From assembly GCA_029706075.1 (NCBI GenBank), contig JAINUG010000052.1, positions 1,825,498 to 1,889,497 of the forward strand: a DNA stretch of 64,000 bases, in the 5' to 3' direction. The number at the start of each line of letters is the position of its first letter. Positions within the stretch are counted from its first letter, which is position 1. This DNA is from Aldrovandia affinis (Eukaryota; Chordata; Actinopteri; Notacanthiformes; Halosauridae). Shown here one piece after another: positions 47,860 to 58,590 of the stretch. The translations under genes and the position numbers were made by a program. The notes under the pieces are model-generated. The model was given only the letters and a program-made list of their open reading frames with translations, was not told where the DNA came from and made no database searches.

Positions 47860-49050
47860 TATATATATAATATATATATAATTTATATATATGAATATGA
47901 CCGGGAAATTCTGTATTCCTCCTCTAGCTTGTATGGGTAGTGCTTGTAGTGCTTCCCTTTTAATTATCCCAATGGATCATTAACTCCTGTGGAATTAATT
48001 GTGTGGCAGTAGGTGTGGATGCTCCATTTTGTTTTTAGGTAGCAAGGGGTGCAGGCTCGGAAAAAAAACCTTTTGTACGGGAGTCTAGCAGTCGAAACGA
48101 AAAAGTCTACAGCTTTGGAGGCAAGTAAAGGCCTGAAACAATACACATATATTACAATATGTGTGTATTATATATTATACACAATACACATAAATAATCT
48201 CTCTTACTCTCTCTCCCTCTCTCTCTCTCTCTCTGTCTCTCTCTCTTGACGTGATTAGTGCTGCAGATTATGCAAACGGTGGAATTTCTTTCACTCAGAG
48301 CCCAAGCATGCACACAAAAGCGTACACTGATGTTCACAAGGCCCTTACTAATCCATGAACGGATGAGTGAAATATTTGCATTCGTTTCCTGATATGCATT
48401 CAAGGTGTTGTGTATTTTTTAACAATTCAATGAGAAGGATTGTACTGGTATCAGATAAACATCAGCATTTTCTATTTTCCCATCTACTGAGAGGCATTGA
48501 AAAGGCAATACAACATTTTTGGTTGAATTTTTTTTCCCCAGAAGCGTAATGTTTAAAAATGATTAGTAATTAGTAATTCATTCCCTAAAGATGAACTGTG
48601 AATGCGACGACTTTGCAGAATGCAATCTCAGTCATGTGCGTTTTTACACGGTATGATGGTTCGCAATGTTGTGCTGATGGCGCAAATGTGGATGTTGCCC
48701 TGGCAATTTTCAGGTGCTTCCCACATCTGTGATCATAAGTGAAAAATGCCTGGGAAAACAGGAGCTAATTAGCTGGGCCGAGGGAATATTCCACAGGGCG
48801 AGGGGAGGGGGGCAATACCAAGGTTCACCAGGCGCTTCAGTGAGCGCTGGTTGACAGTATCACATCTGCCATTACGACACGGATTCAGCTCCCGACCGTG
48901 GCCAGAACACAGCGCCTCATCACCACCCAAGTGCATTATGGGAGTATCCGATTGAGCCATCTCTGGGATAGACATTTTTTATTTTTTTATTATTTACTTC
49001 AGATTTTTTTCTGAAAGAGAGAGGGTCGGGGTGGGAGCAGTGTGGGGGTA
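47860..49050. other. Intronic sequence; CT microsatellite
   Basis: A (TA)n run flanks the preceding transposon. A (CT)n array spans about 48203-48246. The rest is unique AT-rich sequence with no gene. Confidence 0.5.
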
Positions 49051-49537
49051 GATTGGGGTCCAAAAGTTTGATTCCACTATCAAGATCTGTTTGTTTTCAT
49101 CGTTCATTGAAAACTAACACAAAAGTTTTACTCATGTGGTATTTGTTATTCAAGAATGTCATAAAACACTCATAATACACATAATACACAAATAATACAA
49201 AGTTTGTTTGAGAAAGGATGGTATGAAATTGAAATATCTATAAATATTTTGTGTGCACAGCACTGCCTTTGATTACCTCAACATTTTGTGACACCTTATT
49301 GTTCATTTAAGTCTTAATACATGGACACTCCTAATACACAGTGTGAGTTGCTTTAATCTTGAAAACTGACACTTCCTTCGCAAAGGTTTTTGCAGCTGTT
49401 TGTAATTATGTCAGCAGAGCTTAGTGAAGTAGTTAGAGGTCAAATTGTTCTCCTGAGTAAATATTTTGTGTTCGTTTTTGATGAATGATGAAAACAAACA
49501 GATCTTGATAGTGGTCTCAGACTTTTGGACCCCGCTG
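49051..49537. mobile_element. Tc1/mariner-like MITE with about 50-bp inverted repeats
   Basis: The left arm has GGGGTCCAAAAGTTTGATTC and CACTATCAAGATCTGTTTGT. The right arm is the near-complement, ending GACTTTTGGACCCCGCTG. TA dinucleotides flank both ends (49049-49050 and 49538-49539). There is no coding capacity. Confidence 0.8.
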
Positions 49538-49739
49538 TAAATGGATCTTGTCCATGTCAGAGAGTGGGGAGAATGTTGTAAATGGCGGGGTACAAAAATA
49601 ATGAATTATGAATATCATGGAGGAGAAGGACCTTGGAGGAAAATAGGGAGTCAGATTCATCACCGGTGAGAGTGGAGAGGGAGGAGGCCGAACAGGTAAC
49701 GCAAGAAGAGGGAGGAGAATGCAGAGAATGCAGATGGCA

Positions 49740-49957
49740 TTACATTTACATTTTAGGCATTTAGCAGACACTCTTATCCAGAGCGACTTGCACAGTTTAC
49801 ATTTCTTTACATACAATCCATTTATACTGCTGGATATTTTACTGAAGCAATTCAGTACCTTGCTCAAGGGTACAACAGCAGTGCCCCACCTGGGAATTGA
49901 ACCTGCAACCTGTGAGTTACAAGCCCAGCTCCCTAACCATTACACTACACTGCCAGG
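49740..49957 (-). mobile_element. tRNA-SINE with central domain and L2 tail (V-SINE-like)
   Basis: The minus strand begins GCCTGGCAGTGTAGTGTAAT and has box B GCAGGTTCAATTCCCAGG. The central stretch reads TACCCTTGAGCAAGGTACTG and the tail CGCTCTGGATAAGAGTGTCT, ending in TGTAA-like repeats. The tail belongs to the L2 clade. The central motif is like that of V-SINE superfamily members; this naming is from memory. Confidence 0.72.
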
Positions 49958-50289
49958 CATATCTGCACTGGGATCATTTACAACATACATGTAGTGCAAT
50001 CACAACGCTTTGAGGAAGCTGACAACTCAATGGTTTGACGCGTTGTTTAAAATGAGTAGAATGTAATTTAAATGTAATCTCTGTTTTTATGGTCTTTAAG
50101 GTGTGCGTAAAACCCTGGATTGGCTGGTAGTTCATAGCTGTGTAAGGCTACATTTAGTCCTAAGTTACTTTTTATTGCTCTCTCAATCACTACAATCCAC
50201 TGGTACGAGCCCTGGGCTCACCTCTCAATATTGTATTTAGGGTTGCTGTTGTAGAATAAGGAAGATAGAATGGTGCATGGAAGAGAGGT

Positions 50290-50771
50290 GTCTGATGGAT
50301 GTGTAATGGGCATGTAATAGGTATGTGATGGATGTGTAATGGATGGGTAATGGATGTGTAATGGGTGTGTAATGAATGTGTAACAGGTGTGTAATGGATG
50401 TGTGATCTATTTGTAATGGATGTGTAACAGCTGTGTAATGGGTGTGTAATGGATATGTAACTGGTGTGTAATGTATGTGTAATAAATGTGTAACAGGTGT
50501 GTAATGGATGTGTAACAGGTGTGTAGTGGCTGTGTAATGGATGTGTAACAGGTGTGTAATGTATGTGTAATAAATGTGTAACAGGTGTGTAATGGATGTG
50601 TAATAAATGTGTAACAAGTGTGTAATGGATGTGTAATGGATGTGAAACAGGTGTGTAATGGATGTGTAATGGATGTGTAACAGGTATGTAATGTATATGT
50701 GATGGGTGTGTAATGGATGTGTAATGGATGTGCAACAGGTGTGTAATGGGTGTGTAATGGATGTGTAAGGG
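50290..50771. repeat. Minisatellite with 10-bp unit
   Basis: Roughly 48 units of a decamer close to GGATGTGTAA, with variants such as CAGGTGTGTAA and ATGTATGTGTAA. Higher-order patterns of 2-3 units recur. Minus-strand His/Thr/Pro-rich frames of 180-190 codons come only from this periodicity. Confidence 0.92.
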
Positions 50772-51334
50772 CAGTGTGAGTCAGTACTTAAGCAATTACG
50801 CATTAGCATCTTTACACTGTAAAGGTAGAGGGGTCATGAGAGGACAGCAGAGACCAAGTTGAAAAGCAGTGAGAATGAGGTAAGGAAACTGCACACACCA
50901 CTGCCACGCAGAACGAGCCCCGCGCACCGGCCTCTCTCAGATCAGGAGAGACAACCGTTCCCTCATCTGAGATCTGATCTGAATTTGTCACACAGGCGCG
51001 TTGGTCGGAAGTACCGAAATTAATCCATCTGAGACAGATGCAGAGCGTGATACGAGATGAAAAATGAGGAGAATTATAAACGTGGCGAATCGCACATTGT
51101 GAACATAAGGGGCCGGGGGCAGGGGCAAGGGGGGGGGGGAGGGGGTGCGATCAGGTGCCGAGAGAGGGAGTGATCCTCGTGCCCTGAGAATCACTCCAGC
51201 GGAAATCTATAATATCCTTACAGCTCCATAGTAACCACCCGGGGTCCAGGCAGTTTGTACTGAAATGAGCTGCTGTGCGAACAAGCAAAAAGCAAAAAAT
51301 GTCCTTCATTTCGTATGCTCCAAAACATTTTTTA
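50772..51334. other. Intronic sequence without recognised gene
   Basis: Mostly unique sequence with a G-rich run near 51130. No gene is seen. Confidence 0.4.
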
Positions 51335-51465
51335 TTTTTTTTCATGATTTTTGTTTCTGCGGAGCAAGCGGGTTTCGAACCGCATCCCTGATAGGCAGCT
51401 CACACTCATACAGGACCAGCCAAATACGGGTGCATTAGACCGCTATGCTATCCACCAGCCCCGTT
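51335..51465 (-). mobile_element. Family C SINE, head only
   Basis: The minus strand has GGGGCTGGTGGATAGCATAG and box B CGGTTCGAAACC, then ends within a short T-rich (A-rich on minus) tail. The body is absent. The head matches the variant at 16163. Confidence 0.72.
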
Positions 51466-51590
51466 CCAACACATATTTTGTTGTCTTAGGGGATACCTTC
51501 ATACAGAACGATTTAAGAACACTGCAATTCATCCATTCGTCCATTTATATTTACTTGGCATGTATTTCAATTGAGCATATATATTCATGT

Positions 51591-52130
51591 TATATAAGGC
51601 CTTTTGTCAGACCTCACGTCCTGGGCACCACACTACAAGAAAGATATAGAAGCTCTTGAAAAAGTTCAAAGAATGGCACCTAAATTGGTACCTAGTATGA
51701 AAGGTAAAAGTTATGAGGATTGACTTAAGGCCCTCAATCTACTCAAGATTAGCAAAGGGCGATTTAGGGAGATTTGATTGAGGTTTTTAACAAAGGGATT
51801 AACAAAGTGAACTTCCAAAGACTTTTAAAGATGAGTTTGCATTTTACATTTACATTTTAAGCATTTAGCAGACGCTCTTATCCAGAGCGACTTACAAGAT
51901 GTGCATTAATACAAGGTGAGAACAATCAAAGTTAGCGTACAAGATCAGTGCAGTTTGGTTAGCAGAACAAGAGGCCACAGGTGGAAATTAGTTAAAGGCA
52001 AATTCAACTAAAAAAACTAAAAAGGGGTATTCAAGTCCAGTCTAGATGCAGTACTGGATACTCTAGATTAGGACATGACCGACTGGATGGGCTGAACAGC
52101 CCATTCTCGTAATTATGTATTCAACGTTCT
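51591..52130 (+). pseudogene. CR1-like LINE, RT C-terminus and 3' end, interrupted
   Basis: The first half encodes an RT C-terminal segment (EKVQRMAPKLVPSMKGKSYE, then LKALNLLKISKGRFRE). The second half (from about 51971) continues with RGHRWKLVKGKFN in a shifted frame. The 3' end GATGGGCTGAACAGCCCATT is typical of CR1-type LINEs. An L2 3' fragment splits it at 51848-51970. Confidence 0.7.
51848..51970 (-). mobile_element. L2-type LINE 3' fragment inside CR1
   Basis: The minus strand ends CTCTGGATAAGAGCGTCTGC followed by TAAATGCTTAAAATGTAAAT, the stem-loop and (TGTAA)n-type tail of L2-clade LINEs. Only about 120 bp are present. Confidence 0.75.
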
Positions 52131-52254
52131 GGTCACAAGTGCAGCCCATGAAACATTACTGAGCCATACACTTTGCAGCAAAGTAAATATAAACTCATCA
52201 GAATTACACTAAAAGACAGCTACAGTCATTGATGTTGATATTGACATTCTATAT

Positions 52255-52444
52255 CAGTGGTTCCCAACCCTCTCCTCGCCAGCCCCCAGCCTGTATTTGT
52301 TCAATTCAACCACCAGCGCACCTGATTGAACTAATCAACGCTTGTTAAGTAGTTAAACTAATTTAATCAGGTACGCTGGTGGTGGCATTTAACAAATAAA
52401 TGGACCTGCTGGGGGATCGCGAGGAGAGGGTTTGGGAGCCACTT
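52255..52444. mobile_element. hAT MITE, 190 bp, perfect 8-bp TSD
   Basis: Termini CAGTGGTTCCCAACCCTCTC and GAGAGGGTTTGGGAGCCACTT form long inverted repeats. The octamer TTCTATAT occurs at 52247-52254 and 52445-52452. The interior is itself partly palindromic (ACCACCAGCGCACCTGA against its complement), so the element can fold back. Confidence 0.9.
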
Positions 52445-52480
52445 TTCTATATCCTCAAAAAGCATACACTGCAAATGGGC

Positions 52481-52785
52481 CAGGAATTATGGGAAAAATA
52501 TTAATATTGATATAATTTTTTTATATATATATATATTTAATTTTTGTAAACTTTTTTTGACATAATTCATATTACATTTACATGCCTAATAAATATATGT
52601 TCATCACACAGGATCATTATTATTAGTAGTGCTCATAAAAAATAAATAACGCAAATGAAATCATATCTCCAATCTAACGTTAAATCTAAGAACTCCATCT
52701 CCCAGAATGCCATGCCGGAGGGGGGTTGGGGGGGTCCAAAATGGAGGTGGGGCCTAGGGCCCATGAACATCAAGCTCCGGCTCTG
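52481..52785 (-). mobile_element. hAT-type MITE, family A copy 4 (one end deleted)
   Basis: The minus strand starts CAGAGCCGGAGCTTGATG and is collinear with the other family A copies through the GGCATGGCATTCTGGGAGAT block. It stops at CATAATTCCTG, lacking the last 40-50 bp. Right flank CAAAGGGC (52786-52793) resembles left flank CAAATGGGC (52472-52480), suggesting the terminal loss happened after insertion. Confidence 0.8.
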
Positions 52786-52882
52786 CAAAGGGCACCACAT
52801 AGTTTGTAACGCACTAGGTGCATATCACCTAAGACGGGTTCTCTGACAGAGTCAGAAGCAGTGGTCACTCACTCACACTTTT

Positions 52883-53242
52883 AAAAATATATATATTATT
52901 TTCTATTTATACTTTTTATTCCCCATTTTTCTCCTTATTTTTTGTTGCCAATTGTACCCTCTCTTTTTCATGTAAATTATCCCCTCCCTCGTATGAGAGG
53001 TTGCTGCCGTAGTCCTGAGACCAGTAGTGGGCGCTGCACTGCCTCCTCTGAGCCAGCACCTGCCACGGTCACCGTAACACACAGGACCACTCATATGCAG
53101 TGACCTCATTTCGGCTTCTCTCCCCCCCACCCTGGGGCAGACAGCCAATTTCCGCCCACTCCCGGCCAGAGCCGAGATGGCGTGACCTAGGTGGAATCGA
53201 ACCTCGGTCGCAGTGGGCAGCGTCAAATGGTCTTACCACTAC
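52883..53242 (-). mobile_element. Family D SINE, split by the chromodomain Gypsy element
   Basis: The minus strand has body and tail here. The 5' end of the head (GGCCTCCTGGGTGGTGTAGT) lies at 59391-59410 beyond the Gypsy element. The break falls in box A. SINE duplications are visible as CTCACACTTTT at 52872-52882 and 59416-59426. The SINE is therefore older than the Gypsy insertion. Confidence 0.82.
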
Positions 53243-54042
53243 TGTGAGGGCTGGTAGGGGTGAGGCCCAAGCGCGACCAATAGTGAATAATAAGAATGAC
53301 ACTAAAACCCAGTAGGGAGCGACGGGCGTTAACCCACGAGAATTAGTTACAGAAAATAAAGTCAAACTCCCAGCGTGCAACGAAATAATAACTACCCCAA
53401 TTAATAAAGGGGGCGAAATAAAAGCGGTCATGACGGAACCGAACGATAGTAAAAACTGAAATTTCTGACGTGTAGCCCAACACCACACGCGGAGGAAACA
53501 AAGGAAATGAAATAACTAGTCGCACTCCCAGGGAAAAGAAAAAAAAGCTGGAATAAAACCCAGACGCCTAAGACGCAGCTTAGGAAACGAAACAACGAAA
53601 ATAAGTGCCCTGGGTCTGTCGGTAAGTAACCCCGAAACAGAGACCAAACAAAATAAGGAGAAAAACTAGACTTCCGTAGAAGTGGCGAGAACGTTAGAGA
53701 GAATAACGATTCTCCTAAATAAGTATTCCTCGATAGATATTCTAAGTAAGAAATATCTAAGTAAGATTTTCTAAGTAAGATTTTCTAAGTAAGATATTCT
53801 AAGTAAGTTTTTCTAAGTAAGTTTTTCTAAGTAAGTTTTTCTAAAGACTGATACTGATACCGGCTTCAACGCCAAATGAATTAGACACTGAAGCACAGAG
53901 TAGTGAAAGCAGCGAGCTTAAGTAGGCAGAGAACACCTGAAAACAATCCGCTAATTAGCTATGGAGATCAGCAGGAACGTACTCACAAGGCTAGAAAAAG
54001 AGTACGCCCACACGGGGCTAAACAGGCACTCAAACCATGACA
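53243..54042 (-). repeat. 3' LTR of chromodomain Gypsy
   Basis: 800 bp, bounded by TGTGAGGG and CCATGACA on the + strand. It contains a tandem array of a 14-bp unit (TTCTAAGTAAGTTT type) at about 53741-53848. A polypurine-like AGTGGGGGGGTCC precedes it on the element strand. Confidence 0.93.
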
Positions 54043-54053
54043 GGACCCCCCCA

Positions 54054-55345
54054 CTAAGGAGCGGCCCCAGACGGTCTTTCAGCCTTACGCCTGTGAAAGT
54101 CCCGGATTAATTCAGGATCGCAAATGTTCCTAGCAGGGACCCATGAGCGCTCCTCAGGCCCATAGCCCTCCCAATCGATGAGAAATTGTCTACCCCTACC
54201 CACCCGTCTTTCAGCCAGAATCTGGCGAACTGTATACACCGGTCCCCACCGACGAACCGAGGGGGTGGCGGGGGCATCAGCGGGAGCCAAAGCGCTAATG
54301 AGAAGTGGCTTGATACGGGAGATGTGGAAGGTAGGGTGAATTTTCATAGCTGGCGGCAATTGCAACCGCACCGTGACGGGGTTAATTTTGCGGGTGATCT
54401 TAAACGGGCCGACGTAGCGGGGTGCCAGTTTACGAGATTCGACTCGCAAAGGCAGATCCCGAGTGGACAGCCATACCCGCTGTCCTACCCGGTAGGACGG
54501 CGTGGCCCGACGGTGCCTGTCAGCCAGTCTCTTCTGGGTCGAGGACGCCCGCAGTAATGCTGACCGGACTCGCTTCCAAGTGGACCGACACCGCTGAACA
54601 AACCGGCCCGCAGAAGGGACACCAATATTCTCCTCTAGGTCAGGGAAGAGTGGAGGCTGATACCCTACTTGGGCCTCAAATGGCGAAAGGCCTGTGGAGG
54701 CGTTGCGCAAGGTGTTATGGGCATACTCGGCCCAGGGGAGGTACTGACTCCATGAAGTGGGGTTAGCACTGGCCAGGCAGCGGAGAGTATTCTCCAGCGT
54801 CTGGTTAGTGCGCTCTGTCTGTCCGTTAGTTTCCGGGTGGAAGCCCGAGGAGAGACTGACAGAGGCACCAAGCTGGGAACAAAATGATCTCCAGAAGCGG
54901 GCGATAAACTGAGGACCTCGATCCGATACCACGTCCATGGGTAAACCATGCAGTCGGAAAACGTGGTTTATGATAAGCCGTGCAGTCTCCGGCGCCGAGG
55001 GCAGTTTAGGCAGGGGGATAAAATGGCCTGCCTTAGAAAAGCGGTCAACGACCACTAAAATGGCCGTATTGCCTTCTGAAGGTGGCAGCCCGGTGATGAA
55101 GTCTAAGGCAATGTGACTCCATGGCCGACTGGGAATGGGGAGAGGACGTAAGAGTCCCGAAGGTGGAAGGTGGGAACCCTTACTCCGAGCACAAACTGGA
55201 CAAGCGGCAACAAACTCCCGAACATCGCTCTCTATCCCAGGCCACCAAAAACGCCTCGCCACAAAGTCTTTAGTCCTGTGGACCCCTGGATGACCCGTGA
55301 GGACGCGAAGCATGTCCCCACTGGAGGACCTGAGATCTGACTCTA
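54054..55345 (-). pseudogene. Chromovirus integrase with C-terminal chromodomain
   Basis: The continuous frame ends at 54054. In order: zinc-binding HHCC region [20 protein letters not shown] and CPVCARSKG, catalytic core with [14 protein letters not shown] (Asp), [16 protein letters not shown] (Asp) and [17 protein letters not shown] (Glu), a GPF/Y-like [20 protein letters not shown], and a chromodomain (about 54239-54084) with [29 protein letters not shown] and IRDFHRRK. Integrase inserts the cDNA; the chromodomain is thought to guide insertion toward particular chromatin. This part looks intact, but a frame change near 55345 separates it from RNase H, so the polyprotein is broken. Confidence 0.92.
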
Positions 55346-57012
55346 GCCGGAACAAAAAAGACGACCAGGAGAACCACCCCTGGATCTGGCTCCAATCGTT
55401 GGGCCTTACGCACAACACCCTCGATCTGCCACATGACAGGGGCCATAATCTGACCTGCAGGAATGATGGGTTCCGGTGGGCGATCGTCGTCGGAACGGTC
55501 GAAAATCCGAGAGAGAGCATCAGGCTTAACGTTCTTCGACCCAGGACGGTATGTCAATAAAAAATTAAAACGGGTGAAGAACAGAGCCCAACGGGCCTGC
55601 CGCGAATTGCGCCTTTTAGCCGTCTGGACGTACTGGAGGTTCTTGTGATCCGTCCAGATGGTGAAAGGGTGTTCGGCCCCCTCCAACCAATGACGCCATT
55701 CCTCTAACGCTAATTTAACTGCTAGGAGTTCCCGGTCTCCTATATCATAATTCCTCTCTGCCGGTGTCAGGGCCCGAGAGAAATAGGCACACGGATGGAG
55801 CTTCTGATCCTGGGGTGCGTGTTGAGACAAAATAGCTCCTACCCCCACCTCAGAAGCATCAACCTCTACCACAAATGGGAGGGACGGGTTGGGAGTAACC
55901 AAGATGGGCTCAGAGCTAAACCGTCTCTTAAGTTCCGCAAAAAGCGGCCTCCGCTCGTGGATTCCACTGGAAACCGCGAGGATGCAGTCTTTTTGGTCAA
56001 AGCAGTGATGGGGGCAGCGGCGTACTAAAATTGCGAATAAATCGGCGATAAAAGTTAGCAAACCCTAAAAACCGCTGAATGTCCTTAATGGACCGCGGGG
56101 TGGGCCAGTGCATAACCGCCGAGACCTTTTCTGGGTCCATTTGGACCTTCCCCTCAGCCACAATGAACCCTAAAAATGACACTACGGGGGCATGAAAAAC
56201 GCACTTCTCTGCCTTGACGAATAATTGTGCCCTGAGCAGAGCCTTTAAAACCTGCCGAACGTGTGTAACGTGCTCAGTCAAGCTGTTAGAAAAATCAGAA
56301 TATCATCTAGGTAGACAAAGACAAATTTCTCTAACATCTCTCTGAGCACGTCATTGACGAACGCCTGAAACACCGAGGGGCATTAGTGAGCCCAAATGGC
56401 ATCACTAAGTACTCATAGTGCCCACTATGAGTATTAAAGGCTGTTTTCCATTCATCTCCCTTACGCATACGCACTAAATTATAGGCGTTACGAAGGTCGA
56501 GTTTGGAAAACACCTTAGCTCCCTGGAGACGTTCGAATGCAGAGTTCATAAGAGGTAGAGGGTAGCGGTTTTTAACAGTGATGGTGTTAAGACCTCTATA
56601 ATCAATGCAGGGCCTTAATCCCCCATCCTTCTTTTGGACAAAGAAAAAACCCGCACCAGCCGGAGAAGTCGAGGGCCTAATGAGCCCGTTAGCCAATGCC
56701 TCCTCAATATACTCCTTCATGGCGGTGCTCTCGGGGCCGATAGGGAGTAGAGTGAACCCCTAGGTGGGATAGTGCCGGGTACAGGTCGATCGCACAATCA
56801 TAGGAACGATGGGGCGGCAAGGTAATGGCCCGCTGCTTGCTGAAAACTTCGGCTAAGTCAGCGTATTTGGCCGGCACGTTAGTGGGTAAGGGGAAATCGA
56901 GTGACCCTACTAAACCCGCAGCTGCATTTATAGAGAACTCGTCACCAAAGTCCTCTGGCTCTGAAAACCCCTCTATGGAGGTCTCATCCCAGAGGTTGTC
57001 CCCATCTGCCAC
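55270..57012 (-). pseudogene. Chromovirus reverse transcriptase and RNase H
   Basis: A linker frame (57012-56704) with [20 protein letters not shown] precedes RT. RT begins [20 protein letters not shown], then [40 protein letters not shown] (first Asp) and [12 protein letters not shown]. The frame shifts near 56375, so the YLDD site (56302-56313) is in another phase, and it shifts again near 56280 into [20 protein letters not shown] and [17 protein letters not shown]. RNase H follows with [38 protein letters not shown] and [20 protein letters not shown]. All catalytic blocks are visible but not in one frame. Confidence 0.9.
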
Positions 57013-57053
57013 AGAGTCCCAGGATAAACTCTCCTGTCCTCTCCATGATCCTC

Positions 57054-58574
57054 CTAAATCCGTAGGATATTCCTCCTCACCCTCATCGCTGTCAGATTCG
57101 GTCTCTGTGATACACCCCTACTACTTGAAAAGGGAGGTGATGTCACTATACAATGAGGCGAACACTGAGGACCCCACCGCAGAATGGTGTTATGACCATT
57201 ACCCCAATTAACCTGCGGCGTGTGTCGGACTAACCATGAATGGCCTAAAACGAGAGGGAAGGCAGGGGAGTCTACTAAAAAGAACCTAATGCGTTCCCAG
57301 TGCCCCTGGTGAGACACCTGCATATCAATTTGACCAGTGGTCTCTTTAACCACCCCTGTACCTAATGGACGACCATCGAGGCCCGTAATAAAACGGGAAC
57401 TGGATAATGAGTGAATGGGTAAACTCATTCTCCTAGCCCACTGAGCGTCCGCGAAACACTCAACAGCTCCGGAGTCAAGGAATGCGTCCACTGTAATGGA
57501 GTGCTGGCCCCATAATAAACGGACGGGTAAGAGGGTTCGGAAGCCTGTGGTGGTGGGTCTCGCTAGTGGCCTCCGTCCAGCTAGCGAGGCGTGGTTTCCC
57601 GACAACCTTGGGCAGTTGTCCCTACTGTGCCCCCAGCGCTTACAGTAGCGACAGCTTTCGTCGCCACGGGTCGTGCCCCGTGGAGACTCACGCAGTGTCG
57701 AGCTGTCCACCTGCATGGGTTCCTCTCTATGAGAGAACGAGCGGGGTGGAGGGGGTCGGAACGTAAAGCGCTCTGAGCGGTCCTTCCTCTGACCTCGCTC
57801 TCTCTCCCTCTCTCTGATACGGTTATCTATACGGATAGCAGTGGAAACCAGAGCATCAAAAGAGGTAGGAGGTTCGAGCACAGACAGGGCGTCTTTAACC
57901 GGGTCAGACAGTGCATTGAGGAACAGTGTGGACAAAGGACCCTCTGGCCACCCTGTCTCCCCTGCCAGTGATCGAAATGTTATAGAGAACCCGGCCACTG
58001 TATCAGTACCCTGGCGAAGACGGGTTAGCCTCATGGCTGCCTCCTGACCGGAGATATCATGGTCAAACACCAATGCCATCTCTTTCATAAGTTGATCCGC
58101 ATTATTCATCATGGCGGATTTAGACCTAATCAGAGGGTCGGCCCAAGCGAGAGCAGTCCCAGTTAGCAGAGAGAGAATAAATGCCACCCGGGAATCATGT
58201 GTGGAAAAGCGTGAGGGCTGTGCCTTAAAAAAAATTAAACACTGGGAGAGGAACCCCCTACATTTTCCAGACTCCCCATCATACCTGAGGGGCAATTGGA
58301 GCTTTGGCTCTTTAATGGTGAGAGGATCAAGTTGAGGAGGAGGATTAATAAGGGCTGGTGATTGTGCACTTAACGTCATACGACGGAGATTGTCTGCTAA
58401 TTCACGCAGACCCTCACCCTGGCTACGCAACTGAGCAACCATCTCCCCCTGTTGTTCTAAAACAGCCTGTTGTTGAATCTGGAGGATGTGAATGCCTTCC
58501 GCATGAGATGTTAAGGCTGCCTGCTGTGTAGCCAATACCTGGTCTAAAACCTGGGTGGTCGCTGGTGCCTGCAT
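57054..58574 (-). pseudogene. Chromovirus gag-protease polyprotein
   Basis: The likely start is the Met codon at 58574-58572, 16 nt inside the LTR boundary. The open frame extends upstream into the LTR, so the start is chosen by position. It has an N-terminal helical, Gln-rich coiled-coil-like part, then a capsid region with KLQLPLRYDGESGKCRGFLS and FNALSDPVKDALSVLE-like blocks reminiscent of PEG10/RTL gag. A CCHC knuckle CRYCKRWGHSRDNC is present, followed by a protease VDAFLDSGAVECFADAQWAR with an intact DSG triad and FPLVLGHSWLVRHTPQVNW. The frame is shifted near 57105 before reaching RT. Confidence 0.9.
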
Positions 58575-58590
58575 AATGGCTTCAGTGTAC

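Noticed and set aside
50290-50771. CRISPR-like array
   Set aside because: Units are contiguous 10-bp repeats without spacers, in a vertebrate genome.
50190-50809. 180-190-codon minus-strand frames rich in HYTPVTHPLH-like repeats
   Set aside because: Produced entirely by the decamer minisatellite periodicity, with no independent coding signal.
54186-54557. + strand 123-codon frame at the Gypsy 3' end
   Set aside because: Antisense shadow of the integrase/chromodomain coding sequence.
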